In this document: piece after piece, positions 41,001 through 49,310 of the stretch
Layout of the letters: every line of letters begins with the position of its first letter
Position numbering within the stretch: the stretch's first letter is position 1
From: an uncultured Prevotellaceae bacterium
GTDB taxonomy: Bacteria > Bacteroidota > Bacteroidia > Bacteroidales > Muribaculaceae
Length of the DNA stretch: 64,000 nt
NCBI GenBank assembly: GCA_900320245.1
Contig: ONRP01000005.1
Span: forward strand, 1 to 64,000
Direction: 5' to 3'
Program-made: the position numbers and the translations under genes
Notes under the pieces: model-generated
Database searches by the model: none
What the model was told of the DNA's origin: nothing
The model's input: only the letters and a program-made list of their open reading frames with translations

Positions 41001-41240
41001 ACGGGTAGCATAGCCCACGTAGGAAACGTTTACAAATCTCACATGATCAGGCAAGGTGAGTGTGAATCGACCTTCAAAGTCTGTGGCGGTGCCTTGATTC
41101 ACGCCGACGCCCTGTACTGTCGCACCAATGAGGGGATCTCCATTGGTCTCATCTAATACTTGCCCGTGTATGGTGCGGTCGGCATACGCCGAAAGTGCCA
41201 CCATACAAGTCGCAATCATTAAAAGAAATAGCTTCTTCAT
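38058..41240 (-). CDS. SusC/RagA TonB-dependent transporter (operon 3)
   Basis: A 1060-residue outer-membrane transporter: signal peptide (about 1-20), carboxypeptidase-regulatory-like domain (about 23-92), TonB-box region LDEVVVVAYG (98-107), plug with PLYVVDGVAFDGN and SAALYGNRAANGVVLITTKKG-type signature, and a barrel ending in NFGLQFQF with the terminal Phe expected for BAM recognition. It is a conventional full-length SusC and serves as an in-window comparison for the two OmpA-extended proteins. Expressed from the promoter at 41363-41394 with its SusD. Substrate unknown. Confidence 0.95.
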   Translation of the reverse strand: MKKLFLLMIATCMVALSAYADRTIHGQVLDETNGDPLIGATVQGVGVNQGTATDFEGRFTLTLPDHVRFVNVSYVGYATRQVEVAPEMLVKLSDSGQSLDEVVVVAYGSAKRQSITGSISVVDEKKIKDRIGSSVTAALEGSTPGIQVNNTYGEPGAAPSIRIRGIGSITGSSAPLYVVDGVAFDGNIAEINPVDIESMSVLKDAASAALYGNRAANGVVLITTKKGSYANKPTVTVRINQGMYKRGIAEYDRMNPDQWMEASWIAMKNFAMNGSMQLDADAAAQYATQHLIGDYVRRNIYNGESTNLFDANGKLTATMLPGYTDLDWEKEVERTGYRQDYSIAGSAGAEKYNVYASAGYTNEKGYVHASAYERFTGRLNSNFTPNSWLKTGVNLSGTYATRNFNDNATGSYYANPFYTARYMAPVYPVYLHNADGSFLLDEYGEKQYDVKSSYLTNRNIAFELRNDFDRNRRAVIDGMVYSTFTLPVGFSLTLKADFSHSNSNRRAYNNPFIGDGATNNGRLTSYAYEYNTRTAQEILNWSREFGVHHIDVMLAHENYEYNMRSAYGMNTGAAADGIYTPGNFQTNSYFQGSDDEDKTESYLGRARYNYHEKYFADFSFRRDGSSRFAKKNRWGNFFSFGVNWNVKKENFMQDVNWVDELRVRASYGETGNNMGVSLYAYQALYYIEKNAGSAAFMKQSLSAEDIKWETCQNIDFGIEGRLFDRLNFNVVLFDKRNKDLLFAVRLPLSAGSFVWADALNMSIYKNIGTISNRGIEISLSGDVIRTRDFTWNLGTEGTFMKSKIIKLPDGKDILHGQQNYSEGHDPYEFYTYHFVGVDQMTGRSLYTLDPDLAAKAEAAGQTVKIGDETYTYQPGSYGKRDWAGTAHPWFFGSLNSIMQYKGLSLNALFTYSLGGKVYDASYQTLMSTSSASSASANHTDLMKSWNGVPAGMTEDSPNRIDPKGLPILDFETSNYNNAASDRWLTSASYFVVKNITLSYSLPKLLMSKVGMQGLTISAGVENLATFTARKGLNPQYNFSGGSDDTYVTARVFNFGLQFQF

Positions 41241-41362
41241 AAAAGTGATGTTTATTAAATTAATACATTAATTAAATGATGTGTTCTGACTTTCGTATCC
41301 ATGTTATTGTAAGGTATCGAGACAAAGAAAATGTCGCTCATCTTCGATGGTTTACAATTATG

Positions 41363-41394
41363 CAAAAATAGTCAACATTTGTGAATTGGGCAAA
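41363..41394 (-). promoter_or_regulatory. Promoter of susC-susD operon 3
   Basis: Reading leftward, TTTG (41394-41391), 20 bases, TATTTTTG (41370-41363), exact consensus. Start near 41356; leader about 115 nt. The AT-rich gap 41241-41729 holds otherwise only the inverted repeat at 41568-41595. Confidence 0.78.
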
Positions 41395-41567
41395 ATAAAT
41401 AAATGGATTTAACTAAATGCCCGTCTGTTCTATCTTTTTAGCCGTTTTGGAAAATTTTTGATGATAATTGATATCACTATGGCATTTCCCATGATAAAGT
41501 ACTGATAATCAAAGAAATCATGCTATTGACAACTACTCTTTTAAGAAAAAATACCCTAATTTTTAAA

Positions 41568-41595
41568 AGTGTTAAAAACAACACCCTTTAACACT
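41568..41595. repeat. Inverted repeat upstream of susC 3
   Basis: AGTGTTAAA, ten bases, TTTAACACT, perfect. About 175 bases upstream of the susC 3 promoter; could be a protein-binding site or part of the 3' end of the methyltransferase transcript. Confidence 0.4.
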
Positions 41596-41729
41596 TCAAT
41601 TTTAACAAATTTACACCTTAAAAACAGGCCTCTTTCCTGAAAAAAACCAATATTTAAGGGTATTCACGACCTGTTAATAACTTTTTTGAAGCCAACCACC
41701 ACCGTCATTCTATCCCCAAAATTCATCGA

Positions 41730-42251
41730 CTAGCGACTAAAACACCACATCACGATGGCGGCACAGCACGAGATGTTCAACGAGTGCTTGGTGCCGTGCT
41801 GCGGTATCTCGATGCACACGTCGCTGGCATCGACCACCTCCTGGCTCACGCCCTTCACCTCGTTGCCCAGCACGATGGCGGTCTTGCGGCCTGGCTCGAT
41901 GACATACTGATCGAGGCTCACGCTGTCGTGCACCTGCTCAATCGAGCAGATGCGGTAGCCCTCGGCCTTGAGCTGCTCCACGGCGGCAAGGGTGGTGGGG
42001 TAGTATTGCCAGGCGACCGACTCCTCGGCACCCAGCGCAGTCTTGTGGATCTCGGCCTTGGGTGGCTGCGGCGTGATGCCGCACAGGCAGATGCGCTCGA
42101 TCAGGAAGGCGTCGGCAGTGCGGAACACCGACCCCACGTTCATCTCGCTGCGCACGTTATCGAGCACCACCGTCACCCGCAGTTTTTTCACCTCCTTGTA
42201 TTCTTCCACGCTCACCCGGTGCAGGTCAAGCATCGATTTTTTCTGTCCCAT
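41730..42251 (-). CDS. SPOUT (TrmH/SpoU) family RNA 2'-O-methyltransferase
   Basis: A 173-residue SAM-dependent enzyme with the knotted SPOUT fold. The three family motifs are present: NVRSEMNVGSVFRTADAF (N-terminal), IVLGNEVKGVS (SAM loop) and IEIPQHGTKHSLNISCCAAIVMW (C-terminal knot). The length is that of the catalytic domain only. Whether it methylates tRNA or rRNA, and which position, is not readable. ATG at 42251 chosen over a TTG at 42257. A possible -7 box TACATTTG lies at 42286-42279. Confidence 0.88.
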   Translation of the reverse strand: MGQKKSMLDLHRVSVEEYKEVKKLRVTVVLDNVRSEMNVGSVFRTADAFLIERICLCGITPQPPKAEIHKTALGAEESVAWQYYPTTLAAVEQLKAEGYRICSIEQVHDSVSLDQYVIEPGRKTAIVLGNEVKGVSQEVVDASDVCIEIPQHGTKHSLNISCCAAIVMWCFSR

Positions 42252-42535
42252 AACCAATAAAATGTTGATATCTCACGACAAATGTACAATAATTAAATGA
42301 AAGGAATGCCGTACATTTGTGGTGAAATGAGATTGCACGTAAAATACGTTGTCAATAAGGCTGTCAATAATTGTTGAAAACTATATGAAAAAAATCAATA
42401 AAAAAATTTGGCAGATTGAAATCGATGCGGCTTATCCATTTTGTTGAAGCGTCCAAAAAAGTTAGCCATTATTTTTTATTGGTATTTCAACACGGTTTTC
42501 ATCAGGCAATGGGGTTGAAATCCATGAAAAATTAT

Positions 42536-42543
42536 TAACTTTG
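42536..42543 (+). promoter_or_regulatory. -7 promoter box with long leader before nadA
   Basis: TAACTTTG fits the consensus; GTTG lies 18 bases upstream as a poor -33. If used, nadA has a leader of about 200 nt (42550-42751). The leader includes a perfect TAACCTG/CAGGTTA pair (about 42610-42640). No known riboswitch was recognised. The remainder of the gap 42252-42535 is featureless AT-rich DNA. Confidence 0.45.
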
Positions 42544-42751
42544 CAGTTTGTTAACACCTTGTTAATAATGTGGCTTATCGGCTATCACTCAACAATTAGG
42601 CTTGTCAATAACCTGACAATAAAGTGGAGCGACAGGTTAATAAGCGTCATCAGGCACCAGAGGCCACAAAAGTTTTCAACACAATTAACAGGCATTATTG
42701 TTGTAGTTAAATTAATGTTTTTAAAAAATTAAAAATCAAATAATATATAAT

Positions 42752-43738
42752 ATGAATGTTGAAAAAGGCTATGTCGATGAACCCATCGAGGAGGGTATCG
42801 ACCTGAGAGAAGAAATCCTGCGCTTGAAGAAGGAGCGCAATGCGGTCATCATGGCCCATTATTATCAACGCAAGGAAATTCAGGATCTGGCCGACTATAT
42901 CGGTGATAGTCTTGCGCTGGCCCAGTTGGCGGCCAAGACCGACGCTCCGGTCATCGTCCTGTGCGGTGTCCACTTCATGGGTGAGACAGCCAAGATCCTG
43001 TGTCCCAACAAGACGGTGATTGTGCCTGACCTGAGTGCCGGCTGCTCGCTGGCCGACAGTTGTCCTGCCGATGAGTTTGGGCGCTTTGTAGCCGAACATC
43101 CCGACCACACGGTCATCAGTTATGTCAACACCAGCGCCGCCGTCAAGGCGGTGACCGATGTGGTGGTGACCTCGGGCAATGCCAAGGAAATTGTGGGTAG
43201 TTTGCCCGAGGACGAGAAAATCATCTTCGGTCCCGACCGCAACCTGGGCAATTACATCAACAGCATCACCGGACGCGAGATGCTGCTGTGGGACGGCGCT
43301 TGCCACGTGCACGAGAAATTCAGTGCCGCCAAGTTGGCCGAACTCAAGCAGGAGCATCCCGGTGCCAAGGTGCTCGTGCACCCCGAGTGTCCCAAGCCCT
43401 TGCGCATCATGGCCGACAAGGTGGGCTCGACCCAGGCCTTGCTCAACTATGCCGTCGACAACGAGAGCCAGGAATTCATCGTGTGCACCGAGAGCGGCAT
43501 CCTGTTCGAGATGCAGCGCCGTTGCCCCGACAAGACGTTCATTCCCGCTCCGCCCGAGGACGGCACCTGTGCCTGCAACGAGTGTGAATACATGAAGTTG
43601 ATCACGCTGGAGAAACTGTACAATTCGCTCAAGTTCATGGCGCCCACCATCGAGGTGGATGAGGAAATTGCCGAGCGCGCCGTGAAGCCCATCCAGCGTA
43701 TGCTTGACATCTCGCGCGAATTGGGCATTATCAAGTAA
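42752..43738 (+). CDS. nadA: Quinolinate synthase
   Basis: A 328-residue [4Fe-4S] enzyme condensing iminoaspartate with dihydroxyacetone phosphate to quinolinate in de novo NAD synthesis. Cluster cysteine candidates: C98 in PDLSAGCSLADSC, C212 in HPEC and C278 in CACNECEYM. MAHYYQRKEIQDLADYIGDSL is the usual start block. NadB and NadC are not adjacent here. Only 27 bases separate it from leuS, so cotranscription is possible. Confidence 0.96.
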   Translation: MNVEKGYVDEPIEEGIDLREEILRLKKERNAVIMAHYYQRKEIQDLADYIGDSLALAQLAAKTDAPVIVLCGVHFMGETAKILCPNKTVIVPDLSAGCSLADSCPADEFGRFVAEHPDHTVISYVNTSAAVKAVTDVVVTSGNAKEIVGSLPEDEKIIFGPDRNLGNYINSITGREMLLWDGACHVHEKFSAAKLAELKQEHPGAKVLVHPECPKPLRIMADKVGSTQALLNYAVDNESQEFIVCTESGILFEMQRRCPDKTFIPAPPEDGTCACNECEYMKLITLEKLYNSLKFMAPTIEVDEEIAERAVKPIQRMLDISRELGIIK

Positions 43739-43765
43739 ATGATATTTATATAATGATTAATAAAA

Positions 43766-46537
43766 ATGGATTACAATTTTAAAGAGATAGAGAAAAAGTG
43801 GCAACAATACTGGCGTGAGCATCACACCTACAAGTGCGACATCGACAATAACCGTCCCAAGTTCTATGTGCTGGATATGTTCCCTTATCCCTCGGGAGCG
43901 GGTCTGCACGTGGGACATCCGCTGGGCTACATCGCCAGCGACATCTATGCGCGCTACAAGCGCCAGCGCGGTTTCAACGTGTTGCATCCCATGGGCTATG
44001 ATGCCTACGGCCTGCCCGCCGAGCAATATGCCATCCAGACGGGCCAACACCCTGAAATCACCACCAACAAGAACATCGCACGCTACCGTGAGCAGTTGGA
44101 CAAGATTGGTTTCTGCTATGACTGGGATCGTGAGGTGCGCACCTGTGACCCAAAATATTACAAGTGGACACAGTGGGCCTTCCTGCAGATGTTCAAGAGT
44201 TATTACAACACCGAACTCGACAAGGCACGGCCCATCGATAAACTGGTGGCTCATTTTGAGAAGCACGGTACCGAGGGCTGCAATGCGCACACCAACAGCA
44301 CCGACACGTTTACCGCCGAGGAATGGAATGCCATGACCCAGGTTCAGCACAATGACGTGCTCATGAACTACCGCATCGCCTATTTGGGCAACACGATGGT
44401 GAACTGGTGTCCCAAGTTGGGCACTGTGCTGGCCAATGACGAGGTGAGCGAGGGTTTGTCGATTCGTGGCGGCTATCCCGTGGAGCAGAAAATCATGCGC
44501 CAGTGGTGCCTGCGCGTGTCGGCCTATGCCGGACGTCTGTTGCGTGACCTGGACACCATCGAGTGGACCGAGTCGATCAAGGAAACACAGCGCAACTGGA
44601 TCGGCTACAGCGAGGGTGCCGAGATGACCTTCCCCATCGCCGACAGTGACAAGAGCCTGCTGATTTTCACCACCAGGGCCGACACCATCTTCGGTGTGAC
44701 CTTCATGGTACTGGCTCCCGAGAGCATCTACGTGGACGAGGTGGTGACGCCCGACCAGCGTGCTGCTGTCGATGCCTATCTCGACGAGGTGAAGCACAAG
44801 ACCGAGCGTGAACGCATGATTGAGAAGAAGGTGAGCGGCGTGTTCACTGGCAGTTATGCCGTCAATCCCATCACCGGCAAGAATATACCTATATATATTA
44901 GTGACTATGTCTTGGCAGGCTATGGCACGGGCGCCATCATGGCAGTGCCGGCCCACGACAGCCGCGACTATGCCTTTGCCAAGCACTTCGACCTGCCCAT
45001 CATTCCGCTGATTGAGGGCGCCGACATCAGCGAGGAGAGTTTTGACGCCAAAGATGGCATCATGATGAACTCGTCCAACGAGCGCCTGCAACTCAACGGC
45101 TTGACCGTCAAGGAGGCCATTGCCAAGACCAAGCAGTATATTGAAGAGTCAGGCATCGGCCACGTGAAAGTGAACTACCGCCTGCGCGACGCCATCTTCA
45201 GCCGTCAGCGCTACTGGGGCGAGCCGTTCCCCATCTACTATGACGAGAACAACCAGCCGCAGCCGCTCGACGAGAGCAAATTGCCGCTCATCTTGCCCGA
45301 GGTGGACAAATTCCTGCCCACCGAGACGGGTGAGCCGCCCCTGGGCCGCGCCAAGAACTGGGTGACCGAAAACGGCTATCCGCTGGAGTTGAACACTATG
45401 CCAGGCTTTGCCGGCTCGTCGGCCTACTATCTGCGCTACATGGACCCGCACAACGACGAGGCTCTTGTCTCGCACGAGGCCGATGATTACTGGCGTCAGG
45501 TAGACCTTTATGTTGGTGGTACCGAGCATGCCACGGGTCACTTGATCTACAGCCGCTTCTGGAACAAGTTCCTCTATGACTACGGCTATGTATGCGAGGC
45601 TGAGCCTTTCCGCAAACTCGTCAACCAGGGCATGATTCAGGGCCGCAGCAACTTCGTTTATCGCATCAAGGACACCAACAAGTTCGTATCCTACAACCTC
45701 AAGGACCAGTATGACGTGACGCCCATCCACGTGGATGTCAACATTGTGGAACTTGATGCCCTTGACATCGAGAAATTCCGCAAGTGGCGCCCCGAGTTCG
45801 AGGATGCCGAGTTTATCCTCGAGAACGGCAAGTACATCTGCGGCTGGGCTATCGAGAAGATGTCCAAGTCGATGTTCAACGTCGTTAATCCCGATGATAT
45901 CGTGGAAAAATATGGTGCCGACACGTTGCGCCTGTATGAGATGTTCCTGGGTCCCGTCGAGGCCAGCAAGCCGTGGGACACCAACGGCATCGAGGGTGTG
46001 GGCCGATTCCTGAAGCGCTTGTGGGCACTCTTCTTCAAGGGTGATGACATGATTCTCACCGATGAGAAACCCGACGAGAAAGCGCTCAAGTCGATTCACA
46101 AACTCATCAAGAAGGTGAGCGGCGATATTGAGACGTTCAGTTACAACACGTCGGTGCCCGCTTTCATGATTTGTGTCAATGAGTTGACCAGCATGAAGTG
46201 CCGCTCCCGCGAGATTTATGAACCGCTGGTAGTGATGTTGGCCCCGTTTGCGCCTCACATTGCCGAGGAATTGTGGCACGTGCTGGGTCACGACACCACC
46301 GTGTGTGATGCCCAATGGCCCACGTGGAATGAGGATTACCTCAAGGAGTCGCTGGTGAAGTATGCTGTTTCATTCAACGGCAAGGCCCGTTACACCATCG
46401 AGGTTCCTGTCGACGCCGATGAAGAAGAGGTGAAGCGCCTTGCCCTGGCCGACGCCGGTGCTGAGCGCTGGCTCGCTGGCAAAGAGCCCAGGAAGGTTAT
46501 CTTTGTCAAGGGTAAACTCGTCAACATCGTCGTCTAA
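43766..46537 (+). CDS. leuS: Leucyl-tRNA synthetase
   Basis: A 923-residue class I synthetase. HVGH (48-51) corresponds to HIGH, KMSKS is at about 698-702, and a large CP1 editing insertion (with [20 protein letters not shown] and [15 protein letters not shown]) lies between. The C-terminal anticodon-binding and LeuRS C-terminal regions are complete, ending [11 protein letters not shown]. Essential for translation. Followed by a hairpin of nonamer repeats before the next gene. Confidence 0.97.
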   Translation: MDYNFKEIEKKWQQYWREHHTYKCDIDNNRPKFYVLDMFPYPSGAGLHVGHPLGYIASDIYARYKRQRGFNVLHPMGYDAYGLPAEQYAIQTGQHPEITTNKNIARYREQLDKIGFCYDWDREVRTCDPKYYKWTQWAFLQMFKSYYNTELDKARPIDKLVAHFEKHGTEGCNAHTNSTDTFTAEEWNAMTQVQHNDVLMNYRIAYLGNTMVNWCPKLGTVLANDEVSEGLSIRGGYPVEQKIMRQWCLRVSAYAGRLLRDLDTIEWTESIKETQRNWIGYSEGAEMTFPIADSDKSLLIFTTRADTIFGVTFMVLAPESIYVDEVVTPDQRAAVDAYLDEVKHKTERERMIEKKVSGVFTGSYAVNPITGKNIPIYISDYVLAGYGTGAIMAVPAHDSRDYAFAKHFDLPIIPLIEGADISEESFDAKDGIMMNSSNERLQLNGLTVKEAIAKTKQYIEESGIGHVKVNYRLRDAIFSRQRYWGEPFPIYYDENNQPQPLDESKLPLILPEVDKFLPTETGEPPLGRAKNWVTENGYPLELNTMPGFAGSSAYYLRYMDPHNDEALVSHEADDYWRQVDLYVGGTEHATGHLIYSRFWNKFLYDYGYVCEAEPFRKLVNQGMIQGRSNFVYRIKDTNKFVSYNLKDQYDVTPIHVDVNIVELDALDIEKFRKWRPEFEDAEFILENGKYICGWAIEKMSKSMFNVVNPDDIVEKYGADTLRLYEMFLGPVEASKPWDTNGIEGVGRFLKRLWALFFKGDDMILTDEKPDEKALKSIHKLIKKVSGDIETFSYNTSVPAFMICVNELTSMKCRSREIYEPLVVMLAPFAPHIAEELWHVLGHDTTVCDAQWPTWNEDYLKESLVKYAVSFNGKARYTIEVPVDADEEEVKRLALADAGAERWLAGKEPRKVIFVKGKLVNIVV

Positions 46538-46549
46538 GAATTTAACAAC

Positions 46550-46607
46550 AATAGGACTGATAGGTCCTATAGGTCTTATAAGGCTTATTGGTCCTATCAG
46601 TCCTATT
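46550..46607. repeat. Nonamer tandem repeat that folds into a hairpin
   Basis: Six 9-base units (TAGGACTGA, TAGGTCCTA, TAGGTCTTA, TAAGGCTTA, TTGGTCCTA, TCAGTCCTA). The outer 15 bases on each side (AATAGGACTGATAGG and its complement) pair perfectly. No T tract. Lies between leuS and the NTP pyrophosphatase gene. Confidence 0.8.
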
Positions 46608-46624
46608 TAGCATAATAAAGAATA

Positions 46625-47215
46625 ATGAAGAAGATTGTTTTTGCTACCAATAATGTCCACAAGTTGCAGGAACTCCGCCAGATGATTGGCGACCTGTATG
46701 AAGTGCTTGGTCTGGCCGATATAGGCTGCCATGAGGATATCCCCGAAACTGCCGACGTCATCGAGGGCAATGCCCAGATGAAGGCCCGCTACGTCAAGGA
46801 GCATTACGGCTATGACTGCTTCAGCGACGACACGGGACTGGAAATCGATGCCCTGGGCGGCGAACCCGGTGTGCACTCGGCACGCTATGCCGGTCCGGGC
46901 CATGACAGCGAGGCCAACATTGATAAAGTGCTGAAAAAACTCGATGGAATCGACAACCGCACCGCCCGTTTCCGCACCGCCATTGCTCTGTTGCAGGGTG
47001 ACGAGATGCATATGTTTGAGGGTCAAGTCGAGGGCGTTATCCTCACCGAGCGCCACGGCACGGGCGGCTTCGGCTACGACAGCATCTTCCAGCCGTTGGA
47101 GGGTGACGGCAGTACCTTTGCCCAGATGTCGCCCGAGGACAAGAACCGCATCAGCCATCGCGGCCGCGCCGTTGCCCGCCTCGTCGAGTACCTCTCTAAT
47201 CTCGAGGTATCTTGA
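46625..47215 (+). CDS. rdgB: Non-canonical purine NTP pyrophosphatase (RdgB/HAM1)
   Basis: A 196-residue house-cleaning enzyme hydrolysing dITP, dXTP and ITP to monophosphates. Family marks: FATNNVHKLQELRQM, SDDTGLEIDALGGEPGVHSARYAG, GTGGFGYDSIF and SHRGRA. Normal length. Its start is 17 bases below the leuS-side hairpin, so it may be read together with leuS. Confidence 0.95.
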   Translation: MKKIVFATNNVHKLQELRQMIGDLYEVLGLADIGCHEDIPETADVIEGNAQMKARYVKEHYGYDCFSDDTGLEIDALGGEPGVHSARYAGPGHDSEANIDKVLKKLDGIDNRTARFRTAIALLQGDEMHMFEGQVEGVILTERHGTGGFGYDSIFQPLEGDGSTFAQMSPEDKNRISHRGRAVARLVEYLSNLEVS

Positions 47216-47255
47216 AACTGATAGGTCAAGATAAATATGTTTAACAATAAGTGCT

Positions 47256-48206
47256 ATGAAGAATATATTGACAATGTTGCTGTTTTGCATCGCAACGATT
47301 ATCTCATGCAACGGCAAACAGAACCAGGTACAGGCAGTTACTGCCGCCAAGGATGCTCCTGAAGCCACAGTGGAAGAAGAGCCTTACAATTTCGAAGCCC
47401 TTGCCAAGGCCGTTGAAGGCAGTACTTATATATATATGTTAGACTGTGGTGTATTCTCTGTGGGCAAGGGCGACGAGCAGTTTTATGTCGACCTGCAGGG
47501 AAACATATTGGATAGTCAGCCTGAGGAAGAGGTGGATCCCAATGCATTGATGGCGCGATACAATGATGGATTGTTTGGTTACGTCGATGCCGATAAAAAC
47601 CTGGTTATTCCTTATCAGTATCATTTTGCCTGCGATTTCAGCGATGGCATGGGCCTGGTCATCAACGACTCCCATCTGGTTGGCTATGTCAACACGAAGG
47701 GCGAATTGGTCATACCTTATCAGTATGAAACCCCATCCGAGAGCAACGGTAATGATTTTCATGAAGGACTTTGTGCCGTTGTCGTGGACGGTGACTATGA
47801 ATGGTTCAGTTATATTGACAAGACTGGCAAACAGGCTTTTCCGGGCATCTTCAGTCAGGCTGGCGATTTCAGCGAAGGTCTGGCTGCCGTTACGACGGCG
47901 GGCGAAGAAATCCAAAGAGGCTATATCGATCATTCAGGCAAGATGGTGATTACATTGCCTGAAGGGTGGTGGGGCCGCAAGTTCCACGATGGCGTGGCAC
48001 AGACGCTGAAGTATGACTCCTGCTTTGTCATCGACAAGACAGGCAATCGGCTCTTCCAGGTGAATAGAGACATTGTGTACACAGGCAACGACATCATCTA
48101 TTCACATGGCCTTGCTGTTGTCATAGGTAAAGGCAAATATGAGCATATATGGGGCCTCATGGACAAGAGAGGCCGCATCACCTTCTGCCTCGACGAGGAT
48201 GATTGA
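47256..48206 (+). CDS. WG-repeat lipoprotein
   Basis: A 316-residue probable lipoprotein (signal ending IATIISC, Cys18). The mature part has a Glu-rich linker, then repeated WG/KWG-type units such as GLFGYVDADKNLVIPYQY, HLVGYVNTKGELVIPYQY, EWFSYIDKTGKQAFPGIF and IQRGYIDHSGKMVITLP, each about 45 residues with a following FSDG/FSEGLA. WG-repeat proteins are common in Bacteroidota; their ligands are largely unknown. A single gene between rdgB and a terminator. Confidence 0.82.
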   Translation: MKNILTMLLFCIATIISCNGKQNQVQAVTAAKDAPEATVEEEPYNFEALAKAVEGSTYIYMLDCGVFSVGKGDEQFYVDLQGNILDSQPEEEVDPNALMARYNDGLFGYVDADKNLVIPYQYHFACDFSDGMGLVINDSHLVGYVNTKGELVIPYQYETPSESNGNDFHEGLCAVVVDGDYEWFSYIDKTGKQAFPGIFSQAGDFSEGLAAVTTAGEEIQRGYIDHSGKMVITLPEGWWGRKFHDGVAQTLKYDSCFVIDKTGNRLFQVNRDIVYTGNDIIYSHGLAVVIGKGKYEHIWGLMDKRGRITFCLDEDD

Positions 48207-48239
48207 AGACTGAATCGCCAGTACGGCGAATTGAAACAT

Positions 48240-48278
48240 CAAGGCAGCCTCTATGCTCATCGCGTGGAGGCTGTCTTG
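48240..48278 (+). terminator. Hairpin terminator after the WG-repeat gene
   Basis: CAAGGCAGCCTC pairs with GAGGCTGTCTTG, twelve pairs including one G-U. The T tract is short. Confidence 0.6.
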
Positions 48279-48355
48279 TCGATTATCACCATGAATCTCA
48301 GTCCCTCCACTTGTAAAAAACGGATGCAAGGTGGTGTGCAGCAATGAAAAAGTAT

Positions 48356-48363
48356 TACCTTTG
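48356..48363 (+). promoter_or_regulatory. -7 promoter box at the nadK start
   Basis: TACCTTTG matches TAnnTTTG. It ends 7 bases before the ATG at 48371, so the mRNA would have almost no leader. No TTTG at normal distance upstream. Confidence 0.5.
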
Positions 48364-48370
48364 CAGCGAG

Positions 48371-49234
48371 ATGAAACAGTTAGTTATCTTTGGCAACACA
48401 TATCAGCGTGGCGAGGTGGACCCGGTGCTGTCGCTGCTGGAACACCTGCAGCAGTCGGGTATCGAAGTCGCTGTTGAACGCGGCTACCTGTCATTCCTGT
48501 GCCAAGGCAGGGAAATGCCGGTGGCATCGTTTGACGCGGCCAATGTGCCTGATGCCGACATGGCGTTGTCGCTGGGCGGCGATGGCACGTTCCTGACGAC
48601 CGTGATGTGGGTGTCGCGCATGGGGATGCCAATTCTGGGCATCAACACGGGTCATCTGGGTTACCTGACGGCGGGCCATATCGGCGATGCCCGTGAACTG
48701 GTGGCCGATGTGCTGGCCGGCAACTGCCGCATCGAGGAGCGCACCATGCTGCAGGTGGACTGTGACGCAGTGGAAATCAGCCATCCGTGGGCGCTCAACG
48801 AGATTGCGGTGCTGCGTCACGACACGTCGTCGATGCTTGACATGGAAACGCGGCTGCGGGGCCATGAGTTGACGACCTATCGTGGCGACGGCCTGATTGT
48901 GAGCACGCCGACGGGTTCCACGGCCTATAACATGAGCGTGGGAGGTCCCATCCTGGAGCCGACTACATCGTGCCTGGTGCTGTCGCCCATTTCACCGCAC
49001 TCGTTGACGATGCGTCCGCTGGTCGTGCGTGACGACAGTGCCATCGTGGTGCGTACGCATTCACGCGCGTCACACTACGAGGTGAGTATCGACGGCGAGG
49101 TGACGTTGTGCCCCACGGGGTCGACACTGACCATCGCCCGTGCTCCCTACTGCGCCCGTGTGGTGCAACTCGAGTCGAACAACTTTGCCAGCACCCTGCG
49201 CAAGAAACTGTTGTGGGGCACCGGTCAGCCTTGA
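48371..49234 (+). CDS. nadK: NAD kinase
   Basis: A 287-residue cytoplasmic enzyme making NADP from NAD and ATP. The GGDGT motif is at 69-73, the second signature GINTGHLGYL follows, and TPTGSTAYNMSVGGPI marks the C-terminal NAD-binding part. The ATG at 48371 is chosen because the family begins at this point (MKQLVIFGNTY); nine in-frame codons upstream (from 48344) overlap the promoter box. Single gene followed by a terminator. Confidence 0.94.
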   Translation: MKQLVIFGNTYQRGEVDPVLSLLEHLQQSGIEVAVERGYLSFLCQGREMPVASFDAANVPDADMALSLGGDGTFLTTVMWVSRMGMPILGINTGHLGYLTAGHIGDARELVADVLAGNCRIEERTMLQVDCDAVEISHPWALNEIAVLRHDTSSMLDMETRLRGHELTTYRGDGLIVSTPTGSTAYNMSVGGPILEPTTSCLVLSPISPHSLTMRPLVVRDDSAIVVRTHSRASHYEVSIDGEVTLCPTGSTLTIARAPYCARVVQLESNNFASTLRKKLLWGTGQP

Positions 49235-49257
49235 CCGGCGGCATGAGTGATAAAAAG

Positions 49258-49287
49258 CAAGCGGATGGCCATCAGGTCATCCGCTTG
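49258..49287. terminator. Terminator between nadK and the convergent glycosyltransferase gene
   Basis: CAAGCGGATG pairs perfectly with CATCCGCTTG across a 10-base loop; AAAAAG before and TTATAT after. Confidence 0.7.
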
Positions 49288-49310
49288 TTATATATAATGT
49301 GGTGTCAGGT

